A stretch of DNA of 64,000 nt from Echinimonas agarilytica (GCF_023703465.1 NZ_JAMQGP010000002.1:434001-498000); one strand, 5' to 3'. Positions 38,463 to 48,286 are shown, numbered from the stretch's first letter. A program made the numbers and translations. Notes: generated by a model not told the origin, from the letters alone.

Positions 38463-41132
38463 ATGAAAACCAAGCCGAGTTTTACCGCCAAGAAGGTAAC
38501 CCGCGCCGTTGCATCAGCCTTATCAGTAGCCGCATTGTTCAGTGCTCCTTCGGTCTTTGCACAAGAAGAAACCGAAACAACTTATGAGCCAGGCGAAATT
38601 GAAGTCATTGCTGTGACAGCTCGCCTGAAAAGCGCTGCATCAGACGTCATGGAAGAGCGTCGTGACCAAACCTATGTTGCAGATCTCATGGGGGCGGACC
38701 AAATTTCAAGAACAGGTGATAGTGATGCCGCTGCAGCCTTACGTCGTGTGACCGGTTTGACGCTGAAAGATGGCAAATTTATTTACGTACGTGGTTTAGG
38801 CGAGCGCTATTCAAGCACTTCGCTAAACGGCGCTATAGTTCCTTCTCCAGATCCAACACGTAATGTTGTGCCTCTGGATATGTTCCCAGCGTCTATTATT
38901 GAGTCGCTGTCGGTCCAAAAGTCGAGCACAGCGAAGACTCCAGCCGCTTTCGGTGGTGGACACGTTGATATTCGCACTAAATCTATTCCTTCAGATTTTT
39001 TCTTCAAGCTATCTGCTGGAACGCGCTATAACACCAATGATTCAGACGACACCTACACATATGCTGGTGGCGATGACGATTGGTATGGCAAGGATGATGG
39101 CACGCGTGAAATGCCATCCAGTATTAACAGTACAATCGACCAGTATGGTGGCATCAGCCCCATTGATATCTTGACTGGATCGAATGGCCAAATTGATTTT
39201 GCTACGGCTCAGCAAATGAACCGTGAATTGGCGTTGGACATGAACCGCGATATGACGGTTAAAACTGAAGATACCGATCTCGGTTTACGTGGCAACGTGG
39301 CATTAGGAAACAGCTGGGATTTAGGCAAAGATTCTATTTTTGGTATTGTCGGGGCGCTTTCTTACAAGGAACAGTCTGAGAACTACAGCCAATCAGAAAA
39401 AGAAATTGCAGGTTCAGGCGATAATGTATCGTTAGAAGGCTCTAAAGAAGAGCAAGGTACCGATTCAATTACTCAATGGTCAGCAATTTTGAACATGGGT
39501 TTTGAACTCAACGAAAACAACAAAATTGAAACTTTCTCAACTTATTTGAGTGACACATCAGATGATGTATCCGTCACCATTGAAGAAACGATTGATACCT
39601 TAGGTGAACCTCAAGCACTGCAAGTTTACTCTATCGATTACGAAGAGCGTACATTGATGAGTAACCAAGCCAAGGGGACTCACTTTTTGCCCCGCTTTTG
39701 GGACTTAGAAGTCAACTGGATGGCGTCTGATGCTCGTTCGCGTCGATACGCTCCCAATGAATTGTCGTACACCTACAACGTCGCGTTTGACGACGCAGGT
39801 ACAATGACTGGACGCTCATTGAATACGCAAGATGCGCCCAAATATGTCTACAGTCGTCTCGATGATGACACTGAAAACTTAGCTTGGGATGTAACATTGC
39901 CTTTGAGTCTTTCATGGGCTGAAGTACGTTTGACCGGTGGTTACAACTACTTCGAGCGCACCCGTGAAAGCTATGCAACACGTTTAGGGTTTGATGTCGA
40001 CTTAGCACCTTCTGATCCAAACGGCGACATTCTGAGCCAAGAATTTAACGACATCTTCTCAGACTCAAATATCAGCACTAACGTGTTGGACATTGAACTT
40101 AAAGATGCTTCAACCGACACAGAAGACTATATTGCAGCAGAGAAAAACGATTCAGCGTTTGGTGAAATTGACCTGAATTTCGACGACGTATGGCGTGTTG
40201 TTGCTGGTGTTCGCTATGAAGATTTTCGCCGCGCTACTTTACCTTTAACGCCAGATGGCGATATTTCTGATGAAGGTGGCCGTTACGACGTAGAAGATTA
40301 TGTGATTGCCGAAGATGGTTGGTATCCATCTTTGTCTGTGACTTGGCAGCAAACGGACGAAATGCAATGGCGTTTTGGTGCGAGTAAAACAATTGTTCGC
40401 CCTGATTTGCGTGAATTGTCTCCTGTACGTTTCCAAGATCCGGTCACCGGTTTTGATTTCTTCGGTAACCCAGAGTTGGAAAGCTCTGACATTATCAACG
40501 TCGATGTACGTTGGGAATGGTACATGGAGTCGGGTTCTAACTTAAGCGTCGGTGCATTCTACAAAGATCTAGAAGCGCCTATCGAGCCGGTTCAGCGTAT
40601 TTCCGAAGCGGGTCGACAGCTGAAGTTCTATAACGCTGAATCAGGATACATCTATGGTATTGAAACTGAATTCTTGCGTGACTTCTCGTTTATCGATTCG
40701 CAATCAGACGTTTGGGAAGGGTTCTTCGTATCGGGCAACTTAACTGTCAGCGACTCTGAAATTGAAATCGCTAAAAGTGGTGAAATTGACCCAACGAATC
40801 TGAAGCGCCGCATGACAGGCCATTCGGAGTGGGTTGCAAACATGCAATTTAGCTTTGATTCTCCAGACGGATATCACTCAGCAACACTTGCCTACAATGT
40901 ATTTGGTGAGCGAATTGCTTGGGGCGGAACCGCCGGACTGGATGACGTTTACGAGCAGCCATTTCACAGTCTTGATTTGACCTACAGCTACTTCGCAACG
41001 GATAGCCTTGCGTTCAAATTCAAAGCAAAGAACATGTTGGGTGAAGAATCTGAATATGACCAAGAGGACACAACGGTCTATCAGAAAGATCCAGGTACAG
41101 AGTTCACGCTTCAATTCACATACGAGTATTAA
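38463..41132 (+). CDS. TonB-dependent outer membrane receptor
   Basis: An 889-aa gated beta-barrel receptor. ATG 38463 follows AGGA and gives a signal peptide (VASALSVAALFSAPSVFAQ); the in-frame GTG at 38421 would bury it. A TonB-box-like segment (EIEVIAVTARL) is followed by the plug (about 60-190, with VTGLTLKDGKFIYVRGLGERY and GGGHVDIRTKSI) and the barrel, ending in EFTLQFTYEY with the C-terminal aromatic residue needed for BAM insertion. The substrate is unknown. The upstream lipoprotein and the Pho box-like array suggest phosphate or an organophosphate. Confidence 0.92.
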   Translation: MKTKPSFTAKKVTRAVASALSVAALFSAPSVFAQEETETTYEPGEIEVIAVTARLKSAASDVMEERRDQTYVADLMGADQISRTGDSDAAAALRRVTGLTLKDGKFIYVRGLGERYSSTSLNGAIVPSPDPTRNVVPLDMFPASIIESLSVQKSSTAKTPAAFGGGHVDIRTKSIPSDFFFKLSAGTRYNTNDSDDTYTYAGGDDDWYGKDDGTREMPSSINSTIDQYGGISPIDILTGSNGQIDFATAQQMNRELALDMNRDMTVKTEDTDLGLRGNVALGNSWDLGKDSIFGIVGALSYKEQSENYSQSEKEIAGSGDNVSLEGSKEEQGTDSITQWSAILNMGFELNENNKIETFSTYLSDTSDDVSVTIEETIDTLGEPQALQVYSIDYEERTLMSNQAKGTHFLPRFWDLEVNWMASDARSRRYAPNELSYTYNVAFDDAGTMTGRSLNTQDAPKYVYSRLDDDTENLAWDVTLPLSLSWAEVRLTGGYNYFERTRESYATRLGFDVDLAPSDPNGDILSQEFNDIFSDSNISTNVLDIELKDASTDTEDYIAAEKNDSAFGEIDLNFDDVWRVVAGVRYEDFRRATLPLTPDGDISDEGGRYDVEDYVIAEDGWYPSLSVTWQQTDEMQWRFGASKTIVRPDLRELSPVRFQDPVTGFDFFGNPELESSDIINVDVRWEWYMESGSNLSVGAFYKDLEAPIEPVQRISEAGRQLKFYNAESGYIYGIETEFLRDFSFIDSQSDVWEGFFVSGNLTVSDSEIEIAKSGEIDPTNLKRRMTGHSEWVANMQFSFDSPDGYHSATLAYNVFGERIAWGGTAGLDDVYEQPFHSLDLTYSYFATDSLAFKFKAKNMLGEESEYDQEDTTVYQKDPGTEFTLQFTYEY

Positions 41133-41142
41133 TACTCATGTT

Positions 41143-41169
41143 ACACCGGCTCACTAGAGCCGGTGTTTA
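41143..41169 (+). terminator. Terminator of the TonB receptor gene
   Basis: ACACCGGCTC (41143-41152), ACTA and GAGCCGGTGT (41157-41166) form a perfect 10-bp stem followed by a short T-rich tract. Confidence 0.75.
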
Positions 41170-41215
41170 TCTAATTACTATAACTATAAGCTTAATCGCA
41201 CTTAACACTCCGTCT

Positions 41216-41239
41216 GCACCCTTGTGGTGCTTTTTTTTT
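41216..41239 (+). terminator. Second intrinsic terminator downstream of the receptor gene
   Basis: GCACC (41216-41220), CTTGT and GGTGC (41226-41230) are followed by nine T residues. It backs up the first terminator. Confidence 0.78.
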
Positions 41240-41473
41240 GCGCGCCCCAAATTTCCTTATAAATGCAAGCCAGAGCACATCTTACCTGTGCATCTCCCTT
41301 CGATATTTTGACAATATTCAGATCCCTTCTACCTTGAGTTTCTGAGTCTTCTATAAATTTCAGGTCTCGAATTTTAAGTGCGCTAAATATTTGAGGCCAC
41401 ATCAAGTGACGTAGTGCCCGCTAGAAACATTGATCTAGTAAGGGTCGAATACATGAGCGACAAGGAAGTTAGA
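41240..41473. other. Gene-free region before the GcvT-like gene
   Basis: Contains no convincing gene. CGCACTTAA (41197-41205) and TTAAGTGCG (41374-41382) form a distant 9-bp inverted repeat around the second terminator; its meaning is unclear and it may be chance. Confidence 0.4.
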
Positions 41474-42679
41474 ATGGACAAGTACTCTTCTGTAGAAAGG
41501 TATCCTCAAGCGACAGTTCAGCACACAAGAGCTCTCACTTTAAATACGGCTCTTCATGCCAAACATCTTGCCAATGGTGCTCAAATGGAGCAGCAGGGCG
41601 GGTGGATACGGCCTTTATATTATGGGTATGCGCATAAGCGGCAGGCATCAGTGCTGTCCGAAGCGCTCAATGTGCGTCGTAATGTGGGAATGTTAGATAT
41701 AAGTACATTAGGCTGTATTCATGTGCGCGGTGTAGATGCTGTGAAATTGCTAGATTGGGCTTACACCGGCCGTTTTTCTACCCTCTCTCTTGAGCGGGCG
41801 AAGTACGTGGTGATGACCAATGATTCTGGCATCGTGACCGATGATGGATTGGTGTGCCGTCTTAAACAGGATGAATTTTGGCTGACGACAACCACCAGAG
41901 GTCTTAAACAGGTTATGGATCAGCTCATGCGAATTGTAGAATCAGAGCAATTCAACGTCAGTGTGAATGATGTGACGACTGATTATGCAGCGATCAATCT
42001 TACGGGGCCCAATGCGCGACATGTTCTTGCGGAGCTTGTGCCTTTAGCTGCAATAGAAAATGATAAATTCCCCTATATGAATCATCGTTTAATGGCGGTT
42101 TTGGGTTTCTCCGCACGTATCATACGGGTGGGGTTTGTGGGCGAGCTTAGCTACGAAATACATGTGGAAACCCAACATGCAGAAGCCCTTTGGGATGCTT
42201 TAATGGCGGCAGGGAAAACCATGAAAATTCGCCCGTTTGGACTCTTAGCGCAACGCATGCTTCGGCTGGAAAAAGGCCATATGATCATCGGTTGCGACAC
42301 AACCCTTAGCTCAACTCCCTATGAGCTGTCGTTGGGAGACTTAGTTGATCTTTGTAAAGACAATTTTATCGGTAAGCAGAGCTTATTAAATCTTCAGAAT
42401 ACGAGCACTCAGTTGCTAGTGGGTGTTCGGATTTTTTCAGATGACAAACCAGAGAGCCTGGGTATTCCTATCTTTTCGGATCAAGGCTTGTGCGGAAGTT
42501 TACGTACGTGCGATTTCTCACCTTCCACAGGGCAAGTGATCGGGTTGGCCATCGTGGACCGACAATACAGTTGTGCAGGCCAAGCTCTAGCATTTAAATC
42601 AACCAGTGGGCGTTGGGAAAGAGCGGAGGTCGTGAATATGCCTTTTTACGATGGTGACTTGGTTCGTCAACGGCTTTAA
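41474..42679 (+). CDS. Stand-alone GcvT/sarcosine-oxidase-alpha C-terminal-like folate protein
   Basis: A 401-aa protein of the aminomethyltransferase (GcvT) superfamily. ATG 41474 has AAGGAAG at 41462-41468; starts at 41414 and 41453 lack a good site. VRRNVGMLDISTLGCIHVRGVDAVKLL, then YTGRFSTLSLERAKYVVMTNDSGIVTDDG and TTTTRGLKQVMDQL closely follow the C-terminal folate domain of heterotetrameric sarcosine oxidase alpha. INLTGPNARHVL and FVGELSYEIHV are GcvT marks. No oxidase or glycine cleavage genes are adjacent. It probably transfers a one-carbon unit from a methylated amine or sulfur compound to tetrahydrofolate; the substrate is unknown. Confidence 0.78.
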   Translation: MDKYSSVERYPQATVQHTRALTLNTALHAKHLANGAQMEQQGGWIRPLYYGYAHKRQASVLSEALNVRRNVGMLDISTLGCIHVRGVDAVKLLDWAYTGRFSTLSLERAKYVVMTNDSGIVTDDGLVCRLKQDEFWLTTTTRGLKQVMDQLMRIVESEQFNVSVNDVTTDYAAINLTGPNARHVLAELVPLAAIENDKFPYMNHRLMAVLGFSARIIRVGFVGELSYEIHVETQHAEALWDALMAAGKTMKIRPFGLLAQRMLRLEKGHMIIGCDTTLSSTPYELSLGDLVDLCKDNFIGKQSLLNLQNTSTQLLVGVRIFSDDKPESLGIPIFSDQGLCGSLRTCDFSPSTGQVIGLAIVDRQYSCAGQALAFKSTSGRWERAEVVNMPFYDGDLVRQRL

Positions 42680-42710
42680 TGCCTTGTGTTGGTCGCTGAA
42701 TGGAAGGTAC

Positions 42711-42735
42711 AAAAAAGCCAGCATCAGCTGGCTTT
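42711..42735 (-). terminator. Intrinsic terminator of asnB
   Basis: On the minus strand AAAGCCAGC, TGAT and GCTGGCTTT (42735-42714) lead into a six-T run (42716-42711). Confidence 0.85.
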
Positions 42736-42761
42736 ATCACTAAGTCTTGAGTGATGACGAT

Positions 42762-44435
42762 TTATTCGTCGTAAGACTCATTATGAACACCCACAGTGCG
42801 ACCTGAAGGGTCGTTGAGGTTCTGGAAACTTTCATCCCAAGCTAACGCCTCTGGTGTTGAACAGGCCACAGATTTACCATGAGGCACTGTTTTCAATACA
42901 GTCTCGTTATTGCCGAAGTGCTCTTCAAAAATAGTGCGGTAGAACAAAGCTTCTTTGCTGTCAGGAGTATTGATTGGGAATTTGTATTCCGCACTCGCTA
43001 ACTCTTGATCAGTCACTTCTGATTCAGTCATTTCCTTGAGTGTGTCGATCCACGAGTAACCTACGCCATCAGAGAACTGTTCTTTCTGACGCCATGCAAC
43101 ACTGTGCGGTAGAGTGTGCTCAAATGCCTCACGCAAAATATGCTTTTCAATTTTTCCGTTGCGACCGCAGAGTTTGTCTTCTGCATTAATGCGCATTGCC
43201 ACGTCCATGAATTCTTTGTCCAAGAACGGAACTCGTGCTTCAACGCCCCATGCAGACATTGCTTTATTAGCACGTAAGCAATCAAACAAGTGGAGTTTGT
43301 CGAGCTTGCGCAGCAACTCTTCATGGAATTCTTTCGCGTTGGGCGCTTTGTGGAAATATAAGTACCCGCCAAAGATCTCATCAGAACCTTCGCCTGATAA
43401 CACCATCTTAATGCCCATCGCTTTAATTTGGCGAGCCATAAGATACATTGGAGTGGATGCACGAATGGTGGTCACGTCATAGGTTTCGAGGTGATAAATC
43501 ACATCGCGAATGGCATCTAGCCCTTCTTGCACGGTGAAGTGAACTTCGTGGTGAACTGTACCAATGTGATCCGCAACTTTTTGTGCCGCAATTAAATCAG
43601 GCGAACCTTTCAGGCCTACAGCAAATGAGTGAAGTCGAGGCCACCAAGCTTCAGATTGCTCACCATCTTCAACTCGTTTCTTCGAGAATTTTTGAGCGAC
43701 AGCAGAAATAACAGAAGAGTCCAAGCCACCTGATAGCAATACGCCGTAAGGCACGTCCGACATCAGTTGGCGCTTCACAGAATCTTCCATGGCTTGACGC
43801 AATTCGTCTACGCTGCTTTCGTTGTCTTTCACGTTATCATAGTCGTGCCAATCACGGCTGTAATAACGTGTGATTTTACCTGTGGAGCTATCCAAGTAAT
43901 GACCCGGAGGGAAGCTTTCTACTTTGTTACAAACAGGAGTTAACGCTTTCATTTCTGAAGCAACGTAGAAGTTTCCGTGTTCGTCCCAGCCGATATACAA
44001 AGGAATGATTCCCATGTGATCGCGAGCAACCAAATAGCTATCTTTGCTTTCGTCATATAATACAAAAGCAAACATGCCATTGAGTTCGTCTAAGAATTCG
44101 ATTCCTTTCTCTTCATAGAGCGCAAGTATTACTTCGCAATCTGAACGTGTTTGGAATTCAAAGTCGATGGACAAGTTTTCAGCGAGTTCTTTGTGATTGT
44201 AGATCTCACCATTCACTGCAAGTGCATGTGTTTTATTCGGATTATAAAGCGGCTGGGCTCCATTTTCGACGCCAACAATAGATAGACGTTCATGAACCAG
44301 AATTGCATTATCGCTGGTGTATACACCGGACCAGTCTGGCCCACGGTGACGCATCAGTTTCGATAGTTGCAGTGCCTGCTTACGCAACTCCGCAACATCA
44401 GATTTGATGTCGAGAATGCCTAGAATAGAACACAT
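42762..44435 (-). CDS. asnB: Glutamine-hydrolysing asparagine synthetase AsnB
   Basis: Makes asparagine from aspartate, ATP and glutamine. The 557-aa protein (E. coli 554) has the class II glutaminase nucleophile Cys2 (MCSILGILD), RHRGPDWSG, and AVNGEIYNHKEL. The synthetase domain carries the PP-loop LLSGGLDSSVI and the GEGSDEIFGGYLYFH region. The upstream 205 bp before the cysK terminator hold no clear operator. Confidence 0.96.
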   Translation of the reverse strand: MCSILGILDIKSDVAELRKQALQLSKLMRHRGPDWSGVYTSDNAILVHERLSIVGVENGAQPLYNPNKTHALAVNGEIYNHKELAENLSIDFEFQTRSDCEVILALYEEKGIEFLDELNGMFAFVLYDESKDSYLVARDHMGIIPLYIGWDEHGNFYVASEMKALTPVCNKVESFPPGHYLDSSTGKITRYYSRDWHDYDNVKDNESSVDELRQAMEDSVKRQLMSDVPYGVLLSGGLDSSVISAVAQKFSKKRVEDGEQSEAWWPRLHSFAVGLKGSPDLIAAQKVADHIGTVHHEVHFTVQEGLDAIRDVIYHLETYDVTTIRASTPMYLMARQIKAMGIKMVLSGEGSDEIFGGYLYFHKAPNAKEFHEELLRKLDKLHLFDCLRANKAMSAWGVEARVPFLDKEFMDVAMRINAEDKLCGRNGKIEKHILREAFEHTLPHSVAWRQKEQFSDGVGYSWIDTLKEMTESEVTDQELASAEYKFPINTPDSKEALFYRTIFEEHFGNNETVLKTVPHGKSVACSTPEALAWDESFQNLNDPSGRTVGVHNESYDE

Positions 44436-44640
44436 ACATACTCCTTAATTGAAAACTTGCTGCTTGGAAATCGGAGCTTGAACCTCTGGCTTTCAAAGCC
44501 CGCTAGAACAGCGTCCAACAAACATAAAATGAACTGGCAACTTTGCACCAAAATTGGTGGCCGCGCAACCACTAGTAAGATGAAAAAGTGACTTTTTATT
44601 CACTTTATCGCATAAAAATTCGCTACGCCCCGAAAAACAA

Positions 44641-44670
44641 AAAAAGCGACGGCAGAACCGTCGCTTTTTT
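44641..44670. terminator. Terminator of cysK (symmetrical)
   Basis: GCGACGG (44646-44652), a 5-nt loop and CCGTCGC (44658-44664) with A run left and T run right; effective for cysK on the minus strand. Confidence 0.87.
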
Positions 44671-44686
44671 AATCAATCAGTTTTAA

Positions 44687-45649
44687 CTACTGAACGTTTT
44701 CTTGTTCAGTAAAGATGCCTGCAAACAAGGCACTTGATAAATAACGCTCAGCGGCACTTGGCAGAATGACCACAATTTTCTTTTCAGGGAATTCTGCAGA
44801 TAAGCGCTGTGCTGCAACAACTGCTGCACCTGAGCTAATCCCAGCCAGGATCCCTTCTTTTTGCATCAGCTCTTGAGCCATTGCAATCGCGTCTTCACTG
44901 GTGACTTGCTCTACGCGGTCAACCAAATCTAAGTCGAGATTGCCGGGAATGAAGCCAGCACCAATCCCTTGAATCTTATGAGGACCAGGTGTCAAATCTT
45001 CACCTGCTTTTGCTTGCGCAATCACTGGAGATTCAACGGGTTCTACAGCGACAGACAAGATTTGCTTGCCTTTCACTTCTTTAATGTAACGGCTAACACC
45101 GGTAATCGTGCCGCCGGTACCAACACCTGCGATGAAAACATCAACTTCACCGTCTGTGTCTTCCCAAATTTCTGGACCCGTTGTTTTAACGTGGATCTCA
45201 GGGTTGGCAGGGTTATCGAATTGCTGAAGCAAAACGTACTTGCTTGGGTTGCTGTCGCGAATCTCTTCGGCTTTCGCAATTGCGCCTTTCATGCCTTTAG
45301 CGCCGTCTGTGAGTTCAAGCTCAGCACCTAAAGCTTTAAGCAATTTACGACGCTCCAAGCTCATTGTATTTGGCATGGTTAAAATGATTTTGTAACCGCG
45401 AGCAGCAGCAACAAAAGCCAATGCGATACCCGTGTTACCACTGGTTGGCTCAATTAAGACTTTGTCGGCCGTTAATACGCCACGTTTTTCTGCATCCCAG
45501 ATCATGTTGGCGCCAATACGGCATTTCACAGAAAAGCTTGGGTTGCGAGCTTCAACTTTAGCGTAAACATTGCCGCCTTCGACGACACGGTTCAATTTAA
45601 CAAGAGGCGTGTTGCCGATAGCGGCAGAATTATCTTCATATACTTTCAT
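44687..45649 (-). CDS. cysK: Cysteine synthase A (O-acetylserine sulfhydrylase)
   Basis: PLP enzyme that makes cysteine from O-acetylserine and sulfide. Lys42 in [15 protein letters not shown] binds [14 protein letters not shown] is the substrate loop, [12 protein letters not shown] the phosphate cradle and [11 protein letters not shown] the C-terminal serine site. Length is 320 aa (E. coli 323). It is divergent from a TSUP-type sulfite/sulfonate exporter gene, and cysZ is further downstream in the window. Confidence 0.96.
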   Translation of the reverse strand: MKVYEDNSAAIGNTPLVKLNRVVEGGNVYAKVEARNPSFSVKCRIGANMIWDAEKRGVLTADKVLIEPTSGNTGIALAFVAAARGYKIILTMPNTMSLERRKLLKALGAELELTDGAKGMKGAIAKAEEIRDSNPSKYVLLQQFDNPANPEIHVKTTGPEIWEDTDGEVDVFIAGVGTGGTITGVSRYIKEVKGKQILSVAVEPVESPVIAQAKAGEDLTPGPHKIQGIGAGFIPGNLDLDLVDRVEQVTSEDAIAMAQELMQKEGILAGISSGAAVVAAQRLSAEFPEKKIVVILPSAAERYLSSALFAGIFTEQENVQ

Positions 45650-45811
45650 GGCCAGGTCCTTGATCCATGGTTACAGGAGTGTCGCTAGCATATGAGCTTA
45701 TGGCGATCACTTGAAAGTCAACTTTGTTATATCGTTATGTTATGAACAGATATAAAATAGAGCGATGCTAATTATAAGTGTTGTTTCACGTACCTCAAGC
45801 CGCGATGTCAC

Positions 45812-46567
45812 ATGTTTGAACAGATTGAACTTTTTCTTATTTCTTTGATTGCTAATACGTTTTCTGCATTTTCAGGGGGAGGGGCAGGTTTACTTCAATT
45901 CCCAGCGCTAATTTTTTTGGGTTTACCCTTCGCAGTGGCTTTGGCAACGCACAAGGTTGCATCGGTTGCGCTTGGGGTGGGAGCTGCATTCCGACACTAT
46001 AAGGAAAGAAACCTGCATCTTAAGTTGTCGGTGTTAATGGTGGTGTCTGGCGTGCCTGGCGTATTGATTGGCGCATGGGGCATTTTAAGTGTGCCAGAGC
46101 GCTTAGCTCAAATTTCTTTGGGCGTTCTTACCATCAGTCTTGGCATCTATTCATTTCTCAAACCAAACTTAGGCACATATCACTATTTTAGAGACATGAG
46201 CCGAAAACAATATGTCACCGCCGGAATTGGACTATTTTTGATTGGTATTCTTAATGGCTCACTCACGTCTGGTACAGGTTTATTTGTCACATTATGGTTG
46301 GTGACACATCTCAAACTCGATTATCAACGCGCGGTGGCGCACACCTTAGTATGGGTCGGAATTGTTTGGAACGGTAGTGGTGCAGGCTTATTGGGCGTGA
46401 TAGGACAAGTGCATTGGAGCTGGCTACCCGCTTTATTAATTGGGTCGCTGTTGGGGGGGTATCTAGGCGCACATTTGAGCATTAAGAAAGGCAATAAAAT
46501 GATCAAGCGCGCGTTTGAGTGCGTCACTATTGCGGTCGGTTTGGCTCTATTAATTAAAGCAATGTGA
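45812..46567 (+). CDS. TSUP (TauE/SafE) family membrane exporter
   Basis: A 251-aa inner-membrane protein of the sulfite/sulfonate exporter family. Eight hydrophobic segments occur in two similar halves, each with a small-residue motif (NTFSAFSGGGAGLLQFPAL and GILNGSLTSGTGLFVTLWL). The family moves sulfite, sulfoacetate or related organosulfur anions. Its divergent placement next to cysK suggests a link to sulfur metabolism, but the substrate is not proven. Confidence 0.87.
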   Translation: MFEQIELFLISLIANTFSAFSGGGAGLLQFPALIFLGLPFAVALATHKVASVALGVGAAFRHYKERNLHLKLSVLMVVSGVPGVLIGAWGILSVPERLAQISLGVLTISLGIYSFLKPNLGTYHYFRDMSRKQYVTAGIGLFLIGILNGSLTSGTGLFVTLWLVTHLKLDYQRAVAHTLVWVGIVWNGSGAGLLGVIGQVHWSWLPALLIGSLLGGYLGAHLSIKKGNKMIKRAFECVTIAVGLALLIKAM

Positions 46568-46612
46568 TGAGTTGTTTAGACATTTACAACGTTTTTTAAT
46601 TTGGAATGGATG

Positions 46613-46978
46613 ATGAATAAAAAAACAGGTATTGCCCGTATTTTGGCGGCGACAAAGTATTCATATAAAGGATTTAGGGCAGCGTGGAAGCACGAGGCCG
46701 CATTCAGACAAGAAGTGCTACTACTGTTGGTGATGGCTCCGCTGGCGTTTTGGTTAGGCGACAGTTTTACCGAAATTGCGATATTACTCGGCAGTGTTTT
46801 AATCGTGGTAATTGTTGAACTTCTGAATTCTGCCATCGAAGCATTGACAGACAGGGTTTCCACTGACTTTCATAAACTCAGTGGGCGTGCCAAAGACATG
46901 GCATCGGCAGCCGTATTTTTATCGATATTGCAGATGATTATGATATGGACAGTTAAGGTTTGGTTGCTATTCATGTAA
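46613..46978 (+). CDS. dgkA: Diacylglycerol kinase DgkA
   Basis: Small trimeric inner-membrane kinase that recycles diacylglycerol produced by membrane-derived oligosaccharide synthesis. The 121-aa form begins MNKKTGIARIL (ATG 46613; ATG 46610 is equally possible). EAAFRQEVLLLL and VELLNSAIEALTDRV contain the catalytic Glu residues. Three transmembrane helices are present. It lies 45 bp after the TSUP gene and may be co-transcribed with it. Confidence 0.95.
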   Translation: MNKKTGIARILAATKYSYKGFRAAWKHEAAFRQEVLLLLVMAPLAFWLGDSFTEIAILLGSVLIVVIVELLNSAIEALTDRVSTDFHKLSGRAKDMASAAVFLSILQMIMIWTVKVWLLFM

Positions 46979-47102
46979 TGTGCTTAATCACATAGAATCA
47001 ATATTCTATATCATCAGAGACAGTTCAGTCGCATCAGGAATCATCCGCCATGTCGGTCAGTTATGCGACTTTTTGAAGTAAGATCAAGGAGAAGATTGAA
47101 GT

Positions 47103-48281
47103 ATGAATAACATGTGGATTAAGGCCGGCTTGCCGATTGTTATTTTATCAGTGGTATTCATGCTTGCATTTATACTCCTGTCCGGAGCGGAACCGCCTCA
47201 ACAGGAAGCTGAAGAGCGACTACCCATGTTGGTTAAGGTCATGACCGCTGAGCGCAGTAATGTGCGTTACAAAATTTCCTCCCAAGGTACAGTTCAACCG
47301 AAACTTCGTGGTGACTTAGTTAACGAAGTTAGCGGTAAAGTAGTGAGTGTTTCTGAAAACTTTGTCGTGGGCGGGTTTGTTCGCAAAGGTGACTTGCTGC
47401 TCCAAATCGATGACTCCGACTTTAAAACTGAAGTGAAAGCGGCAGAAGCAACGCTGTATGGCGCAAGAGCATCTCTTGAAGAAGAAAAAGCCCGAGCACG
47501 GGTTGCAGAAGAAGATTGGCGCCAATATAAAACTGAAGAAATTCCAGAGCTTGGCTTGCGCAAGCCGCAACTGGCTAAGGAGCTTGCCAACCTCAGTTAT
47601 GCACAAGCACAGCTTGACCAAGCCAAGCGCAATTTGAAGCGCACACACATTGTTGCGCCCTATGATGCAATCATTAGTAAAAAACAGGTGGAAATGGGAG
47701 AGTTTTTAAACAAGGCATCAGTGATTGCTGAGCTTTATGGTACAGAGATAGCCGAAGTTCGTCTGCCCATTACTGACACAGAATCGACCTATTTAGAGCT
47801 GCCATCCGACGGCACACCATCAAGTATTCAGCTTAGCAGTGTCATTGGTGATAAAACTATTCAATGGCCTGCTAAATTAGTGCGCTCTGAAGGCATTATC
47901 GATGAGTCGTCGCGATTCATATACGCTGTGGTTCAGGTTGCAGATCCGTATCAGCGTGATGGGAAAAACGATTCATTATTGCCGCTTAAATTTGGACGCT
48001 TTGTCAGTGCCCAAATTGTGGGTGCAACCGAGCGCAATATGATTCGAGTGCCTCGCAGCGTGGTGCGCACTGGGCAGCAAGTTGTGGTGGTGAACGCTGA
48101 TAACATCATTGAATTTCGTACGGTTGAAATAGAACGTTCTGAACAAGAGCATGTGTATATTCGCTCTGGTCTAGAAGACGGTGAAAAAGTGTCACTCACG
48201 CCTGTATCGGGGTTGCCGGCAGGTTCTGTTGTTCGTACTGCTGAGAGTACCGAACAATCCGCTCAATTAGTGCAGGAGTAA
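47103..48281 (+). CDS. RND efflux periplasmic adaptor (HlyD/MFP family)
   Basis: Membrane-fusion protein of a tripartite efflux system, 392 aa. One N-terminal membrane anchor (GLPIVILSVVFMLAFILLSG) is followed by the lipoyl half GTVQPKLRGDLVNEVSGKVVSVSENF. A coiled-coil hairpin spans about 100-180 and the second lipoyl half is THIVAPYDAIISKKQVEMGEF. Beta-barrel and membrane-proximal domains end the protein. It lies 5 bp before its RND pump gene. No outer-membrane channel gene is adjacent, so a shared TolC is likely. Confidence 0.92.
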   Translation: MNNMWIKAGLPIVILSVVFMLAFILLSGAEPPQQEAEERLPMLVKVMTAERSNVRYKISSQGTVQPKLRGDLVNEVSGKVVSVSENFVVGGFVRKGDLLLQIDDSDFKTEVKAAEATLYGARASLEEEKARARVAEEDWRQYKTEEIPELGLRKPQLAKELANLSYAQAQLDQAKRNLKRTHIVAPYDAIISKKQVEMGEFLNKASVIAELYGTEIAEVRLPITDTESTYLELPSDGTPSSIQLSSVIGDKTIQWPAKLVRSEGIIDESSRFIYAVVQVADPYQRDGKNDSLLPLKFGRFVSAQIVGATERNMIRVPRSVVRTGQQVVVVNADNIIEFRTVEIERSEQEHVYIRSGLEDGEKVSLTPVSGLPAGSVVRTAESTEQSAQLVQE

Positions 48282-48286
48282 ACTCA

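Noticed and set aside
41197-41382. Distant 9-bp inverted repeat CGCACTTAA/TTAAGTGCG as mobile-element ends
   Set aside because: No flanking duplication and no coding content; a 9-bp match over this distance can occur by chance.
41202-41405. Minus-strand 67-codon frame upstream of the GcvT-like gene
   Set aside because: It crosses a plus-strand terminator, has no ribosome-binding site and no recognisable motif.
44545-44559. NtrC-like palindrome GCACC...GGTGG upstream of asnB
   Set aside because: The arms are separated by 6 bp instead of 5 and no GG-N10-GC sigma54 promoter lies nearby.
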